Below, piece after piece: positions 1 to 9,595 of a stretch of 64,000 nt of DNA. A model generated the notes under the pieces. The model had not been told where the DNA came from, made no database searches, and saw nothing but the letters and a program-made list of their open reading frames with translations. Each line of letters starts with the position of its first letter. The stretch's first letter is position 1. Both the position numbers and the translations under genes were made by a program. Source of the stretch: CAIWHR01 sp963724975 (GTDB taxonomy: Bacteria; Pseudomonadota; Gammaproteobacteria; Burkholderiales; Casimicrobiaceae); contig CAVRXB010000001.1 in assembly GCA_963724975.1 (NCBI GenBank), positions 558,001-622,000 of the forward strand, read 5' to 3'.

Positions 1-2299
1 ACCACGCTCGGACCGTCATCGGTCGGCTCGGCGGCGACGCGGCCGACAAGCCTTTCGTCGTCGATTGGGACGGCGACTGCAAGGGCGACCTCGGTATCTT
101 CCGCGACGGCACTTGGTTTGTGCTCGCGAATCCGCGCGGCGCAGCGAGCCTGCGGATCGTGTCATTTGGTGCCTCCGGAGACAGGCCCATCGCCGGCCGA
201 CTGCAACGTTCGCTTACCTCACCGAAGTTTCACCGGTTGGCATCGCATATTGGCGTCTACCGTGCGCCGGACCTTGCGTTCCACTTCCGGATGGCGCTGG
301 GACCGAATTCCGACCTCATCCTCTATCCCGGCGTCAGCGCGACGCACGCGCTCGCGGGCGACCTCGACGGCAACGGCAAGAGCAGCCTCATCCTGTACAA
401 CGGCGGCGTCTGGCTCGTCGACCGCGGCATGGACGGCACGGCGGACGACGTTTACACATTGGGCGGCGCGCCGCAGGACGTTCCGCTCATCGGCGACGTC
501 GACGGCGACGGCCACGCGGATCTCGTAATCTACCGCAACGGCACGTGGTACGTCAGCTCCGCACGCGACGGCATAGTTTCCCTCGAGCACCATTTCGGCG
601 GTGTGTTCGGGCGATATTCCGGTTCTCGCCGATATCGACGGCGACGGCCGCGCCGATTTCGGCATCTATCGTGGTGGCACCTGGTATTTCGACACGCATC
701 GTGACGGCACCGCGCTGGTCACGTACTCCTTCGGCGGCCTGTCCGGCGATATCCCGCTCGTCACGGACTGGAACGACGACGGCCGGCCCGACCTTGTCAT
801 CTATCGCGGCGGCGAATGGATCGTCAACACGGATCCGACTTCCGTGTCGGCCATCGTCTACGATTCTTTCGGGGTTGCGACCGATCTTCCGGTCGTCGGG
901 AATTTCGTGGTCGAAACGAGCGCCGCCCCCGTGCTTTTCGATGCACAGGCGAGACCCTTTGGACCGATGGGGCCGGGCCTGCTGTCGCCCGTTGTCGCCG
1001 ACTTCGATCGCGACGGCCGGTATGAACCGCTGGGCGGCCGCAACGACGGAACCGGCAGCATCCTTGGCATCGACCTTGCCACCGCGGGATTGGCCAATCT
1101 CTTCTCTCCGGGCCGCGTCAACCGCGACTGCCGCGCCGCCGACTTCAATGGCGATGGCCGCATCGATCTCGTCTGCAACACGTACTCGGACATCAACAAC
1201 GCCGCCTCCTTCGCGCGCCTCTTCCTCGGGGTGCGGCGAGGGGAGGTTTGTTGAAGACCCGGCTTTTGCGGCCCTCGACATTCGCGGCTTCGGTGAGACG
1301 ATTCTCGCCGCCGACTTCAACAACGACGGCGTGGTCGACCTGTTCATCCCCTACTACAGCCACAACGACCCGCGCGAGCATTCGTATCTTTTGATCAACG
1401 ACGGCACCGGCCACTTCACCGACATCGCCGACAAAGCGGGCGTCGCGCTGCGCGGCGTGCCGTTGTCGCATCGAGTCGAGGGAGCGCAGGCGGTGGACTA
1501 CGACGGCGACGGCTGGATCGACTTCTACGTCGCCGGCCGCCTTTTCCACAACAACGGCGATCTCACTTTTACCGACGTCACCAACGCTGTCGGACTCCCG
1601 GGCGACTTCGACGAAGGCATCAAGTTCATCGACTGGAACAACGACGGCCTTCTCGACCTCATCATCCACCACCCGGTCTTCGGGCCCGCGCTGTGGGAAT
1701 TCGACGGGGCGCGCTTCACTCGCCGCGATGCGATGCCGCAGTACTTCAACTGGGACATGTATGGCTTCAACGTCGCGGACTTGAACGGCGACGGCCGTGA
1801 AGACGTGATCGTCGCCAGCGGCGCCTTGAAGGCGCCCTATCTGCTGCTGAACACGGGCGCTGGGTTCGAACGCGATCCGCTGACGCTGATCGACAATATT
1901 TCGTTCTCGCCGGTTGCTGCGTACGACTACGACGGCGATGGCGCCATCGACCTTGTGCTCGCGAGCCAGTGGTGGCCGACGGTAGTCGCGCGGAACATCT
2001 CGCCCGGCATCAACCGGCAGACGCTGGTCATCGAGGTGGTCGACGCGACCGGCCGCCGCAACCAGTTCGGGCGCGTCGTGCGCATACGCCCCGACAACGC
2101 GCCGGGCGTGACGATGACGCGAGTCGTCGACGGCGGCTCGGGGATGCTCGCGCAGACGCCCTATCCGCTCACGGTCCCGACTCCGTACGCCGGCACGCAC
2201 CGTGTCGACGTCCGGTTCACCGGCGCAACGTTTACGTTCACGATGCGACCCGGCGAGCGAGTCCGCGTGTTCGCGAACGGACACACTGTGCGCTTCTGA
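1..2299 (+). pseudogene. FG-GAP/VCBS repeat protein, 5'-partial, two frameshifts
   Basis: The translated region is a string of FG-GAP/VCBS-type repeats with calcium-binding-like DxDGDG motifs (for example DVDGDGHAD, DWNDDGRPD, DFNNDGVVD) and tryptophan-rich GTWYV blades, as in secreted beta-propeller proteins. The last ~90 residues look like an ASPIC/UnbV-type tail. The reading frame is not continuous. It runs in frame 3 from the window edge to about 605, in frame 1 from about 607 to 1230, and in frame 2 from about 1232 to the stop at 2299. Both switches fit one extra base (near 603-608 and 1228-1245), because the repeat consensus continues smoothly across them. A repeat at about 205-262 is also irregular. 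The start lies upstream of the window. It is either a decayed gene or a gene with sequence errors; the function is unknown. Confidence 0.75.
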
Positions 2300-2335
2300 G
2301 CGCTCGCAAAAGCACGCGGCGCGGTGCTCGAGTTG

Positions 2336-2794
2336 CTATTTGATGATCTGCAGGTGGGACGGACGCGGCTTGCCCTTGCCGCCATCTTTCGCGTCACGCT
2401 CGTCCTGGACATCTTTTTCCAGCGCCGCATCGATGTCGTGCTCCAGCGGCGTGGTGGCGGCAGCCAGCGCGGCCGCCGGATCCTGCGCGACCGTGAACGC
2501 GAATCCGTAGCCGGTCTCCTTGGCGAAGATCCCGGAAACGGCGCTCATCGGCACCGCCACCTCCTGCGAGGTACCGGAAAATCGCGCCGAGAACTGCACC
2601 CAGTCGTTATCGATCGTGAGGCGGCGCGTCGCCGAATTGCTGACGTTGAGCACGATCTCGCCGTTCTTGACGAAAGCGGCGGGCACCCGCGTCTGGGCGT
2701 TGACCTTGACTGCGAGGTAGGGGGTCAGGCCGTTGTCGGCGCACCATTCGCAAATGGCGCGGACGAGATACGGCTTGGCGGATTGCTCGGACAT
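2336..2794 (-). CDS. sspB: Stringent starvation protein B (ClpXP adaptor)
   Basis: 152-residue SspB. In this family the N-terminal domain binds ssrA-tagged peptides and the flexible tail delivers them to ClpXP. The conserved start (KPYLVRAICEWCADNGLTP) is clear, followed by a charged, low-complexity tail. The protein ends in RPSHLQIIK, matching the place and character of the ClpX-docking XB motif. It lies 100 bp downstream of sspA on the same strand, the usual sspA-sspB pair. The ATG at 2794 gives the normal N-terminus. Confidence 0.95.
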   Translation of the reverse strand: MSEQSAKPYLVRAICEWCADNGLTPYLAVKVNAQTRVPAAFVKNGEIVLNVSNSATRRLTIDNDWVQFSARFSGTSQEVAVPMSAVSGIFAKETGYGFAFTVAQDPAAALAAATTPLEHDIDAALEKDVQDERDAKDGGKGKPRPSHLQIIK

Positions 2795-2894
2795 GGTGGG
2801 AAGATATTACCCCCGGCGCGCGCCGGGTCAAGCTCAGGTCGAAAAGGACCCGCCGCGGGCCGACCGGCGGCGCGGGCGCCCGTCGCTCCGGGAC

Positions 2895-3494
2895 TTATTT
2901 CCTCATGCCACGTTCGGCGCTGGTAAGGGCTTCCGAGAACGCAGGACGCGCGAAAAGGCGCTCCGCGTACTTCATGAGCGGTGCCGCCTGCTTCGGCATC
3001 GCGATGCCGTAATAATCGAGCCGCCACAGGAGCGGCGTGATCGCGACATCGAGCATCGAGTACTCCTCGCCCAGCATGTGCTTGTGCTTGGCGAACACCG
3101 GAGCGATTTGCAGAAGGCTGTCGCGGACCAGGTTGCGCGCCTTCTCGATCTGTTTCTGATTGTTTCCCTCGAGCGCATCGATGTGGATAAAGAGCTCTTT
3201 CTCGAAACGGTGCAGGAACAACCGTGCGCGCGCGCGCATGACGGGGTCGGCAGGCATGAGCTGGGGATGCGGAAACCGCTCGTCGATGTACTCGTTGATG
3301 ATGTTCGACTCGTGCAGCACGAGATCGCGCTCGACCAGCACCGGCACCTGGTTGTACGGGTTCATCACGGCGAGGTCCTCGGGCTTGTGATCGAGGTCGA
3401 CGTCGATGATCTGGAAATCCATTCCCTTCTCATGCAGCACGATGCGGCAGCGCTGGCTGAAGGGATCGGTGGTTCCGGAGTAGAGCGTCATCAT
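2895..3494 (-). CDS. sspA: Stringent starvation protein A (GST-fold, RNA polymerase-associated)
   Basis: 199-residue protein with a glutathione-S-transferase fold: a thioredoxin-like N-terminal half (LYSGTTDPFSQRCRIVLHEK, then NPYNQVPVLVERDLVLHES) and a helical C-terminal half. Pairing with sspB downstream and petABC upstream is the standard betaproteobacterial context and favours SspA over a catalytic GST. SspA homologues bind RNA polymerase and act in stress and stationary phase. Two adjacent ATG codons (3494 and 3491) are possible starts. 129 bp separate it from petC, so it could be on the bc1 transcript or have its own promoter. Confidence 0.92.
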   Translation of the reverse strand: MMTLYSGTTDPFSQRCRIVLHEKGMDFQIIDVDLDHKPEDLAVMNPYNQVPVLVERDLVLHESNIINEYIDERFPHPQLMPADPVMRARARLFLHRFEKELFIHIDALEGNNQKQIEKARNLVRDSLLQIAPVFAKHKHMLGEEYSMLDVAITPLLWRLDYYGIAMPKQAAPLMKYAERLFARPAFSEALTSAERGMRK

Positions 3495-3623
3495 GGTTGT
3501 GTTCTCCTCGCGCGCGGCGGGTCGCGCGTAGTGGGCAGGAGCCCGGGGACTTCGGTGAAATGCGGGTTTAGCGTCGAATCGGAAGCGTCGCGATGAAGGT
3601 CTGGCAGCAGCTTTACGTGTAGC

Positions 3624-4427
3624 CTAGTGGACGTCCTTCCAGTATTCGCGCTTAAGCCAGTAAGTAAAGAATAGGAGCACGGCGAGATACAGGAGCACGA
3701 CGAGACCGAGTCTGATCCGCTTGTTTTTAGCGGGTTCCGCCATGTAATCGAGGTAATTGACGAGGTCTCCGACCATCGTCCGGTATTCGGTGGGCGACAG
3801 CGTGCCCGGCGTCTCCGTCGTCAGCGTCTTGACGATGAACGTCTCGTCCTTGCCCGGGGCGAGCAGGACAATCCCTTTCGCGCCCAGAGCGGCGGCCTGC
3901 GCCTGGTCATGGCTCTTGAATTCCTGTGTCACGAGGCGGTTGACGCCCGCTTGCTGCCACAACACGTGCGGCATGGCGACATTCGGCAGCACCAGGTTGT
4001 TCCAGCCGGTGACGGAGGCATCGTCGCGATAGAAAGCGAGGAAATAGTTGTAGAGCCAATCCGCACCGCGAACCCGCGATTCGACGGTCAGGTCCGGCGG
4101 CGGCACGCCGAACCATGCCTTGGCATCGGCGGTCGTCATGGCAACCGTCATCGTCTCGCCGACTTTCTTGGTTGCGAACATGAGGTTGTCCTCGATCATC
4201 GAAATATCGATGCCGATGTCGGTGAGGCGGTTGTAGCGCATGTATTTCGCGCTGTGGCAGTTGAGGCAGTAGTTGACGAACGTCCGTGCGCCGCGCTGCA
4301 GCGACTCGGCATCGAGACGATTGATCGGCGTCTCCTCCATCCGCAGATCGCTGCCGGTGAAGGCCGCAGCTGGTCCGGCAGCAGCAATGACCGCCGCTCC
4401 GACCAGGATCAGCACCTTGTACTTCAT
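3624..4427 (-). CDS. petC: Cytochrome c1 subunit of the bc1 complex
   Basis: 267-residue cytochrome c1. A cleavable signal peptide (MKYKVLILVGAAVIAAAGPAAAF) is followed by the c-type heme site CLNCH at about residue 54, in the context YCLNCHSAKYMRYNR. The methionine-bearing region is central, and a single C-terminal membrane helix (about 235-255) ends in KREYW. It receives electrons from the Rieske protein and passes them to soluble cytochrome c. The ATG overlaps the petB stop as ATGA, so translation is probably coupled. It is the last gene of petABC. Confidence 0.96.
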   Translation of the reverse strand: MKYKVLILVGAAVIAAAGPAAAFTGSDLRMEETPINRLDAESLQRGARTFVNYCLNCHSAKYMRYNRLTDIGIDISMIEDNLMFATKKVGETMTVAMTTADAKAWFGVPPPDLTVESRVRGADWLYNYFLAFYRDDASVTGWNNLVLPNVAMPHVLWQQAGVNRLVTQEFKSHDQAQAAALGAKGIVLLAPGKDETFIVKTLTTETPGTLSPTEYRTMVGDLVNYLDYMAEPAKNKRIRLGLVVLLYLAVLLFFTYWLKREYWKDVH

Positions 4428-5698
4428 CCGGTGACTCTCGCCGGTACCGCCTTTGTTTTGTCGCGCGCGGTGTACCAGGGCATCAGAAGGAAGTACAGGA
4501 AGTAAACGACGGTCAGCACGCGCGCCAGGACGGTCGCGCGGTCGGCGCCGCCCAGCACGGGCCAGCTGTCCGGAAACTGGCCCCAGATCGTGATCGGCAC
4601 GACGCCGAGGTAGCCCAGAATCAGGAACGAAATGATGAAGACAGCGAGCCAGGCCTTGAACAGCGTGCCGCGGTAGCGGATCGACTTCACGGCGCCGCGG
4701 TCGAGCCAGGGCATCGCAAAGAAAATGACCACCGATGCGCCCATCACGATCACGCCCCAGAACTGGCTGCCGAGGAACGACGGAACCGCGCGCAACATCG
4801 CGTAGTAGGGGGTGAAATACCACACGGGCGCGATGTGTTCCGGCGTCTTCAGCGGATCGGCGGGAACGAAGTTGTTGTACTCGAGAAAATAGCCGCCCAT
4901 GTCGGGCACGAAGAACACGATAGCGGAAAACACCGCGAGGAACACGACCACGCCCACGATGTCCTTCACTGTGTAATAGGGGTGCGAGTAAATGCCGTCG
5001 AGCGGCAAGCCCGTGGCGGGATCGTGCGGCTGCTGCTTGATCTCGATGCCGTCCGGATTGTTCGACCCTGTCTCGTGCAGCGCCATCAGGTGAGCGGCGA
5101 CGAGTCCCAGCAGCACCAGCGGAACGGCGACCACGTGAAACGCGAAGAAGCGGTTGAGTGTGATGTCGGAGATCGTGTAGTCGCCGCGGATCCAGACGCC
5201 GAGATCCTCGCCGATGATCGGCACGGCCGAGAACAGGTTGACGATCACCTGCGCGCCCCAGTACGACATCTGGCCCCACGGCAGCAGGTAGCCGAAGAAC
5301 GCCTCGCCCATCAGGCAGAGGTAAATCAGGCAGCCGAAGATCCAGGTGAGCTCGCGCGGCTTGCGGTAGCTCCCATACAGCAGCCCGCGAAACATGTGCA
5401 GGTAGACGACGACGAAGAACATCGATGCGCCGGTCGAATGCATGTAGCGGATGAGCCAGCCCCACGACACGTCGCGCATGATGTATTCGACCGACTCGAA
5501 TGCCTTGGTCGCGTCCGGCTTGTAGCTCGTCGTGAGGAAGATGCCGGTGACGATCTGCAGCACAAGCACAAAGGCGGCAAGCGAGCCGAAGTAGTACCAG
5601 AAGTTGAAATTCTTCGGCGCGATGTATTTGCCCCACTGGGATTCCCAGAGGGCGGTCAGCGGAAAGCGTGCGTCGATCCAGCTGAGTAGCTTTTCCAT
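4424..5698 (-). CDS. petB: Cytochrome b subunit of the bc1 complex
   Basis: 424-residue integral membrane cytochrome b with eight predicted helices. The four heme-ligand histidines are in their usual places, for example IRYMHSTGASMFF and YLHMFRGL in helix B, and FAFHVVAVPL and AAHLMALHETGS in helix D. The PEWY-like quinol-site region lies in the second half. It carries the two b hemes of the Q cycle. It starts 14 bp after petA and overlaps petC by four bases. Confidence 0.96.
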   Translation of the reverse strand: MEKLLSWIDARFPLTALWESQWGKYIAPKNFNFWYYFGSLAAFVLVLQIVTGIFLTTSYKPDATKAFESVEYIMRDVSWGWLIRYMHSTGASMFFVVVYLHMFRGLLYGSYRKPRELTWIFGCLIYLCLMGEAFFGYLLPWGQMSYWGAQVIVNLFSAVPIIGEDLGVWIRGDYTISDITLNRFFAFHVVAVPLVLLGLVAAHLMALHETGSNNPDGIEIKQQPHDPATGLPLDGIYSHPYYTVKDIVGVVVFLAVFSAIVFFVPDMGGYFLEYNNFVPADPLKTPEHIAPVWYFTPYYAMLRAVPSFLGSQFWGVIVMGASVVIFFAMPWLDRGAVKSIRYRGTLFKAWLAVFIISFLILGYLGVVPITIWGQFPDSWPVLGGADRATVLARVLTVVYFLYFLLMPWYTARDKTKAVPARVTG

Positions 5699-5712
5699 GG
5701 GAGCGTCTTAAG

Positions 5713-6327
5713 CTATGCCAACTTGCCGTCTTGTCCCACGCCGACAACGATCATCGTGTCGGACAGGTACTTGTGCGGCGGAACGACGAGGTTGGTCGGC
5801 GCCGGCACGCCTTTGTACACGCGGCCCGCGAGGTCGAACTTCGACTGGTGGCACGGGCAGAAGAAGCCCCCGAGCCAGTCGGCTCCAAGATCGCCCGGTG
5901 CCACTTCGGGCCGGTAGGTGGGAGAGCAGCCGAGATGCGTGCAGATTCCCACCATGATGAGGTACTCGGGCTTGATCGAACGGTGCTCGTTCTTGCAGTA
6001 GGGTGGTTGTTGCGGGACGTCGGAATTGGGATCGGCAAGACGCGCGTCGAGCTTCGGCAGCGTTTCCAGCATCTGTTTCGTGCGGTTGATGACCCAAACG
6101 ACCCTGCCGCGCCATTCGAGCGTGATCTGCTGGCCGGGCTCGATTTTGGCGATATCCTGCTCAACCGGCGCGCCGGCCGCGCGCGCCCGCTCGCTCGGGA
6201 ACATCGACATCACGAACGGATAGGCTGCCGCGACACCTCCGATCCCGCCTACGACGCTCGTCGCGCCGATGAGGAAGCGGCGCTTCCCCGCGTCGATCTT
6301 GGGCTCCCCCACATTCCCGTCCGCCAT
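5713..6327 (-). CDS. petA: Rieske iron-sulfur subunit of the bc1 complex
   Basis: 204-residue Rieske protein. The two [2Fe-2S] boxes are intact: CTHLGC (about residues 129-134) and CPCHQSKFD (about 152-160). The N-terminus has a twin-arginine signal anchor (GKRRFLIGATSVVG) with a glycine/alanine-rich membrane helix, so export is expected through the Tat system encoded 1.4 kb away. First gene of petABC. Confidence 0.96.
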   Translation of the reverse strand: MADGNVGEPKIDAGKRRFLIGATSVVGGIGGVAAAYPFVMSMFPSERARAAGAPVEQDIAKIEPGQQITLEWRGRVVWVINRTKQMLETLPKLDARLADPNSDVPQQPPYCKNEHRSIKPEYLIMVGICTHLGCSPTYRPEVAPGDLGADWLGGFFCPCHQSKFDLAGRVYKGVPAPTNLVVPPHKYLSDTMIVVGVGQDGKLA

Positions 6328-6396
6328 GTCCGCCCATCCCCGATTGCCGGTGCCTATCCGCGCCGTACGAAGGGGCGCCGACTCGCAAACCTGTCG

Positions 6397-6402
6397 ATTA
6401 TA
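6397..6402 (-). promoter_or_regulatory. -10-like hexamer upstream of petABC
   Basis: On the minus strand this reads TATAAT, 70 bp upstream of the petA start codon. No good -35 hexamer is visible at 16-18 bp, so this is a candidate only. Confidence 0.4.
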
Positions 6403-6517
6403 AAGGATTTGCTCGTCCCGCCGGAAGCCCGACTGCGGGACGAGTGCGAAAAGCCGATCGGAATCAGCCGGTTGGAGGGGCCTCGTCGCCGAAGGCCGTC
6501 TCGCTCGACGGCGCGCT

Positions 6518-6523
6518 TATAAT
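6518..6523 (+). promoter_or_regulatory. -10-like hexamer upstream of the HtrA-type protease
   Basis: A perfect TATAAT lies 25 bp before the ATG at 6549, back to back with the petA promoter candidate 120 bp away. A -35 box is not recognisable. Confidence 0.4.
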
Positions 6524-6548
6524 TCAGTGGAATCGCTTTCCGGACGGA

Positions 6549-7694
6549 ATGACCGTGGCACGCAAGCTCTGGCTGCTTTTTGCGCAGGCATGCACGTTAT
6601 GCCTCGCCGTGCTGTTCGTCGTGGCGACGCTGCGGCCGGATCTGCTGGGTCGCAGCGGAATGCGCGAAATCGGCGTCGTGCTGCGCCAGGAGACTACGAC
6701 TCCGGTCACGATGGCGGCGGTCGCAAGCCACGCCGATGCGGCGAAGAAGGCGATGCCCGCCGTCGTCAACATTTACACGAGCAAGGACATGCGGCAGCGC
6801 AGCCCGCTCATCGACGATGCGCTGATGCGGCGGTACTTTCCCGATCTCGCGCGTATACCCAATCAACGCGTCACGAGCCTTGGTTCCGGCGTCATCGTTT
6901 CGCCGGATGGGTTCGTGTTGACCAACCACCACGTGATCGAAGGAGCCGACGATATCCAGCTCGTGCTGCATGACGGCCGGAGGATCGTGGCGCACGTCCG
7001 CGGCACCGACCCCGAATCCGACATCGCCGTGCTGAAGGCGGACCAGGACAACCTGCCTGCGATCACGTTTGGCGCCCTCGATCGCGTGCAAGTGGGCGAC
7101 ACCGTGCTAGCCATCGGCAACCCGTTCGGATTCGGCAATACGGTCACCGCGGGCATCGTAAGCGCGCTCGGCCGCAACCACCTCGGCATCAATCGCTTCG
7201 AGGATTTCATTCAAACCGACGCTGCAATCAACCCCGGGAACTCCGGCGGTGCGCTCGTCGATTCCGCCGGTAACCTGATCGGGCTCAACAGCACGATCTT
7301 CTCGCAGTCGGGTGGATCGCTCGGCATCGGCTTCGCGATTCCGGTATCGATCGCGCGTAACGTGCTGGAGCAGATTATCAAGGATGGCGAAGTCACGCGC
7401 GGCTGGTTCGGGATCGAGCCCGCGGACCAGGTGGCGGATATCGCGCGGTCGACCAACGGCGAGAACGGCGTTCCAATCCGCGGCGTCGTGCGCGGCGGAC
7501 CGGCGGATCGCGCCGGGATCCACCCGCAGGATGTGGTTGTCGAAATCGACGGCAAGCCGACGCGCGACACTCCGGCATTGCTCGCGCGCATCGCCGAGCT
7601 GCCGCCCGGCAACGTGGTCAAGGTCAGGATCGTGCACGATCGCGAGGCGCGCGACGTGGACGTGACCGTTGGCAAGCGCCCCAAAGCCCAGTGA
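6549..7694 (+). CDS. Membrane-anchored HtrA/Deg-family serine protease
   Basis: 381-residue periplasmic protease of the DegS/AlgW type. One N-terminal membrane anchor (about residues 7-26) is followed by a trypsin-like domain with the full triad: His in TNHHVIEG, Asp in SDIAVLKAD and Ser in NPGNSGGAL. One PDZ domain follows (about 275-370). Single-PDZ anchored members often sense envelope stress by cleaving an anti-sigma factor, but no rseA-like gene is nearby, so that role is inferred. I chose the ATG at 6549 because it directly precedes the membrane helix and follows the TATAAT at 6518; an upstream in-frame start at 6444 would add unrelated sequence. It converges with tatC: the tatC stop begins at the next base. 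Confidence 0.9.
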   Translation: MTVARKLWLLFAQACTLCLAVLFVVATLRPDLLGRSGMREIGVVLRQETTTPVTMAAVASHADAAKKAMPAVVNIYTSKDMRQRSPLIDDALMRRYFPDLARIPNQRVTSLGSGVIVSPDGFVLTNHHVIEGADDIQLVLHDGRRIVAHVRGTDPESDIAVLKADQDNLPAITFGALDRVQVGDTVLAIGNPFGFGNTVTAGIVSALGRNHLGINRFEDFIQTDAAINPGNSGGALVDSAGNLIGLNSTIFSQSGGSLGIGFAIPVSIARNVLEQIIKDGEVTRGWFGIEPADQVADIARSTNGENGVPIRGVVRGGPADRAGIHPQDVVVEIDGKPTRDTPALLARIAELPPGNVVKVRIVHDREARDVDVTVGKRPKAQ

Positions 7695-8468
7695 TTACGG
7701 CGCTTTCGCTTCGCCCGGCATCTCTTCGGTGACCGGCGGCTCGACGAAACGCGCAAGTAACAGCCCGAGCTCGTAGAGCAGCCAAAGCGGGATCGCGAGC
7801 ATCAGCTGCGACACGACATCGGGCGGCGTGAACACCGCGCCAATGACGGTCGCACCTACAATCACATACGGCCGGATGCGGCGCAGCTTTTCGAGCGTGA
7901 CGACGCGAAAGCGCACCAGCACGATGACGACCACGGGCGTTTCGAACGTGATGCCGAACGCGATGAACATCGTCAGCACGAATGACAGATACTTGTCGAT
8001 GTCGGTCATCATCGTCACGCCGGCGGGCGCATAACCGGCGAAGAAGCCGAACGCGATCGGGAACACCGCGAAGTAGGCAAACGCCATGCCGGCGACGAAG
8101 CATACGAAGCTCGACGCCAACACCGGCAATGCGAGCTTGCGTTCGTGCTGGTAGAGGCCCGGGGCGACGAACGCCCATACCTGCCAGAGCACGTACGGCA
8201 GCGCGAGGAGGAACGCCGCCATCAGCGTCACCTTGAGGGGGACGAGGAATGTTCCGGTGACATCGGTTGCGATCATCGTCGCACCCGGCGGCAGCGCCTG
8301 CATCAGCGGGGCGGCAAGAGCCGCGTAGATCTGCTTGGCCCAGGGGACGAGACACAGCAGCACGATGACGACGGCGACGATCGAGCGCAGGAGCCGACTG
8401 CGGAGCTCGATCAGGTGCGAAATGAAGGTTTCCTGCGCGCCGTCTGGCGGCGGGGAAGCGTCGGTCAT
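7695..8468 (-). CDS. tatC: Sec-independent translocase subunit TatC
   Basis: 257-residue polytopic protein with six predicted helices. The conserved N-terminal cytoplasmic region (FISHLIELRSRLLRS) and first periplasmic loop (AAPLMQALPPGATMIATDVT) that recognise twin-arginine signals are present. It forms the receptor with TatB. Last gene of tatABC, 15 bp after tatB. Confidence 0.96.
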   Translation of the reverse strand: MTDASPPPDGAQETFISHLIELRSRLLRSIVAVVIVLLCLVPWAKQIYAALAAPLMQALPPGATMIATDVTGTFLVPLKVTLMAAFLLALPYVLWQVWAFVAPGLYQHERKLALPVLASSFVCFVAGMAFAYFAVFPIAFGFFAGYAPAGVTMMTDIDKYLSFVLTMFIAFGITFETPVVVIVLVRFRVVTLEKLRRIRPYVIVGATVIGAVFTPPDVVSQLMLAIPLWLLYELGLLLARFVEPPVTEEMPGEAKAP

Positions 8469-8483
8469 CTTGGTTGGGGAACG

Positions 8484-8921
8484 TCAGCCGCGGTCGAGAC
8501 CGGGCAGCGAAGGCTGACGCGGCAGTTCGGTCATTTCGGCAGGTGGCGCGGCGGGTCCGGTTGCGGCGGCTGCGGAGGGAGCGGGAGCGGCGTCGTGTTC
8601 GCCGATTGCGTCCGCCGGCGTCGACGCCGCCGCATTGAGGTCCGACGCGACATTCCGGACCCCCGATTCGACGTCGCGCGCCGCGGCGTTGACCGACGTC
8701 TCGATTTCGTTCGCTGCCTGGCGGACCTCCTGCTGCAGCTTCTTCAATTCGTCGAGCTGCATTTCGCGGTTGATGTCAGCCTTCACGTCGGCAACATAGC
8801 GCTGCAGGCGGCCGAAAAGATGTCCCAGCGTACGCGCCGTCTTGGGCAGCCGCTCGGGGCCAATGACGATCAGCGCCACGACGGCGATGACGACGATCTC
8901 GGAAAAGCCGATGTCGAACAT
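8484..8921 (-). CDS. tatB: Sec-independent translocase subunit TatB
   Basis: 145 residues: a short N-terminal membrane helix (MFDIGFSEIVVIAVVALIV), the glycine-proline hinge (IGPERLPKTART), an amphipathic helix and a long charged/alanine-rich tail. The E in FSEI and the GPERLP hinge separate it from TatA. It lies 10 bp after tatA and binds substrates with TatC. Confidence 0.95.
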   Translation of the reverse strand: MFDIGFSEIVVIAVVALIVIGPERLPKTARTLGHLFGRLQRYVADVKADINREMQLDELKKLQQEVRQAANEIETSVNAAARDVESGVRNVASDLNAAASTPADAIGEHDAAPAPSAAAATGPAAPPAEMTELPRQPSLPGLDRG

Positions 8922-8931
8922 CAGCGGCGCA

Positions 8932-9168
8932 TCAGGGCGTCTTCTCTTTCTTCACCTCGGCGTCGATCGTTGTGCCGGCGATCTGCTGCGCGGATACGGC
9001 TTTGGCGGCATCGGCCTCGGCCTCGGTCTCCGTACCCTTCACGCCTTCCTTGAAGCCCTTGACCGCGCCTCCGAGATCCGCCCCGATGTTGCGCAGTTTT
9101 TTCGTGCCGAAGATCAGCACGACGACCAGCAGTACGATCAGCCAATGCCAGATGCTCAAACCGCCCAT
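8932..9168 (-). CDS. tatA: Sec-independent translocase subunit TatA
   Basis: 78-residue pore-forming subunit: membrane helix beginning MGGLSIWHWLIVLLVVVLI, the FG hinge (FGTKKLRNIGADLGGAVKGF) and a charged tail. The ATG at 9168, preceded by a purine-rich GGAGAAC, gives the conventional N-terminus; the open frame extends upstream without similarity. Confidence 0.95.
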   Translation of the reverse strand: MGGLSIWHWLIVLLVVVLIFGTKKLRNIGADLGGAVKGFKEGVKGTETEAEADAAKAVSAQQIAGTTIDAEVKKEKTP

Positions 9169-9205
9169 GGTGTTCTCCTCTGTTCGTGATTCGGATCGCG
9201 ACGCA

Positions 9206-9589
9206 TCATTGCGCGTCGGGCGGCAGCATCCGCCCAAGCGGGTCCGGGCCGCCGATGATGTGGAGGTGGACGTGCATAACGTCCTGGCGGCCAATGCGGC
9301 CGGTGTTGATGACCGCCCTGAAACCGTCCGGCGAACCCCGTTCGCGCGCGAGTCGGCTCGCGAGCGTCAGCATGCGCCCAAGCACAGGCGCATCATCTGC
9401 CGTCGCCTCGGCGAGCGACGCGATGTGCCGCTTCGGCACCAGCATGAAATGCACGGGCGCTTGCGGGTGGATGTCGTCGAACGCGATCAAATCGTCGTCC
9501 TCGTAAAGCTTAACCGCCGGGATCTCGCCCCGCACGATCTTGCAGAAGATGCAGTCTTGCACCGTCTTGTCTCCGCTGTTTCGCGCCAC
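9206..9589 (-). CDS. hinT: HIT-family nucleotide phosphoramidase-like protein
   Basis: 127 residues of the Hint branch of the histidine-triad superfamily. CIFCKIVRGEIP near the N-terminus and the catalytic triad HVHLHIIGG near the C-terminus are intact. Family members hydrolyse AMP-lysine or related phosphoramidates. It sits between hisE and tatA, a common betaproteobacterial position, 6 bp from hisE, so it is probably co-transcribed. Symbol assigned by family only. Confidence 0.88.
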   Translation of the reverse strand: MARNSGDKTVQDCIFCKIVRGEIPAVKLYEDDDLIAFDDIHPQAPVHFMLVPKRHIASLAEATADDAPVLGRMLTLASRLARERGSPDGFRAVINTGRIGRQDVMHVHLHIIGGPDPLGRMLPPDAQ

Positions 9590-9595
9590 TGCGCG

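Noticed and set aside
4835..5689. Long plus-strand frames opposite petB, petA, his and mla genes
   Set aside because: High G+C makes long antisense frames common; the minus-strand genes are clear family members.
3624..5747. A 707-codon open frame that could look like a cytochrome b/c1 fusion
   Set aside because: Only its last part is cytochrome c1; the rest is out of frame with the true cytochrome b, which ends in an ATGA overlap.
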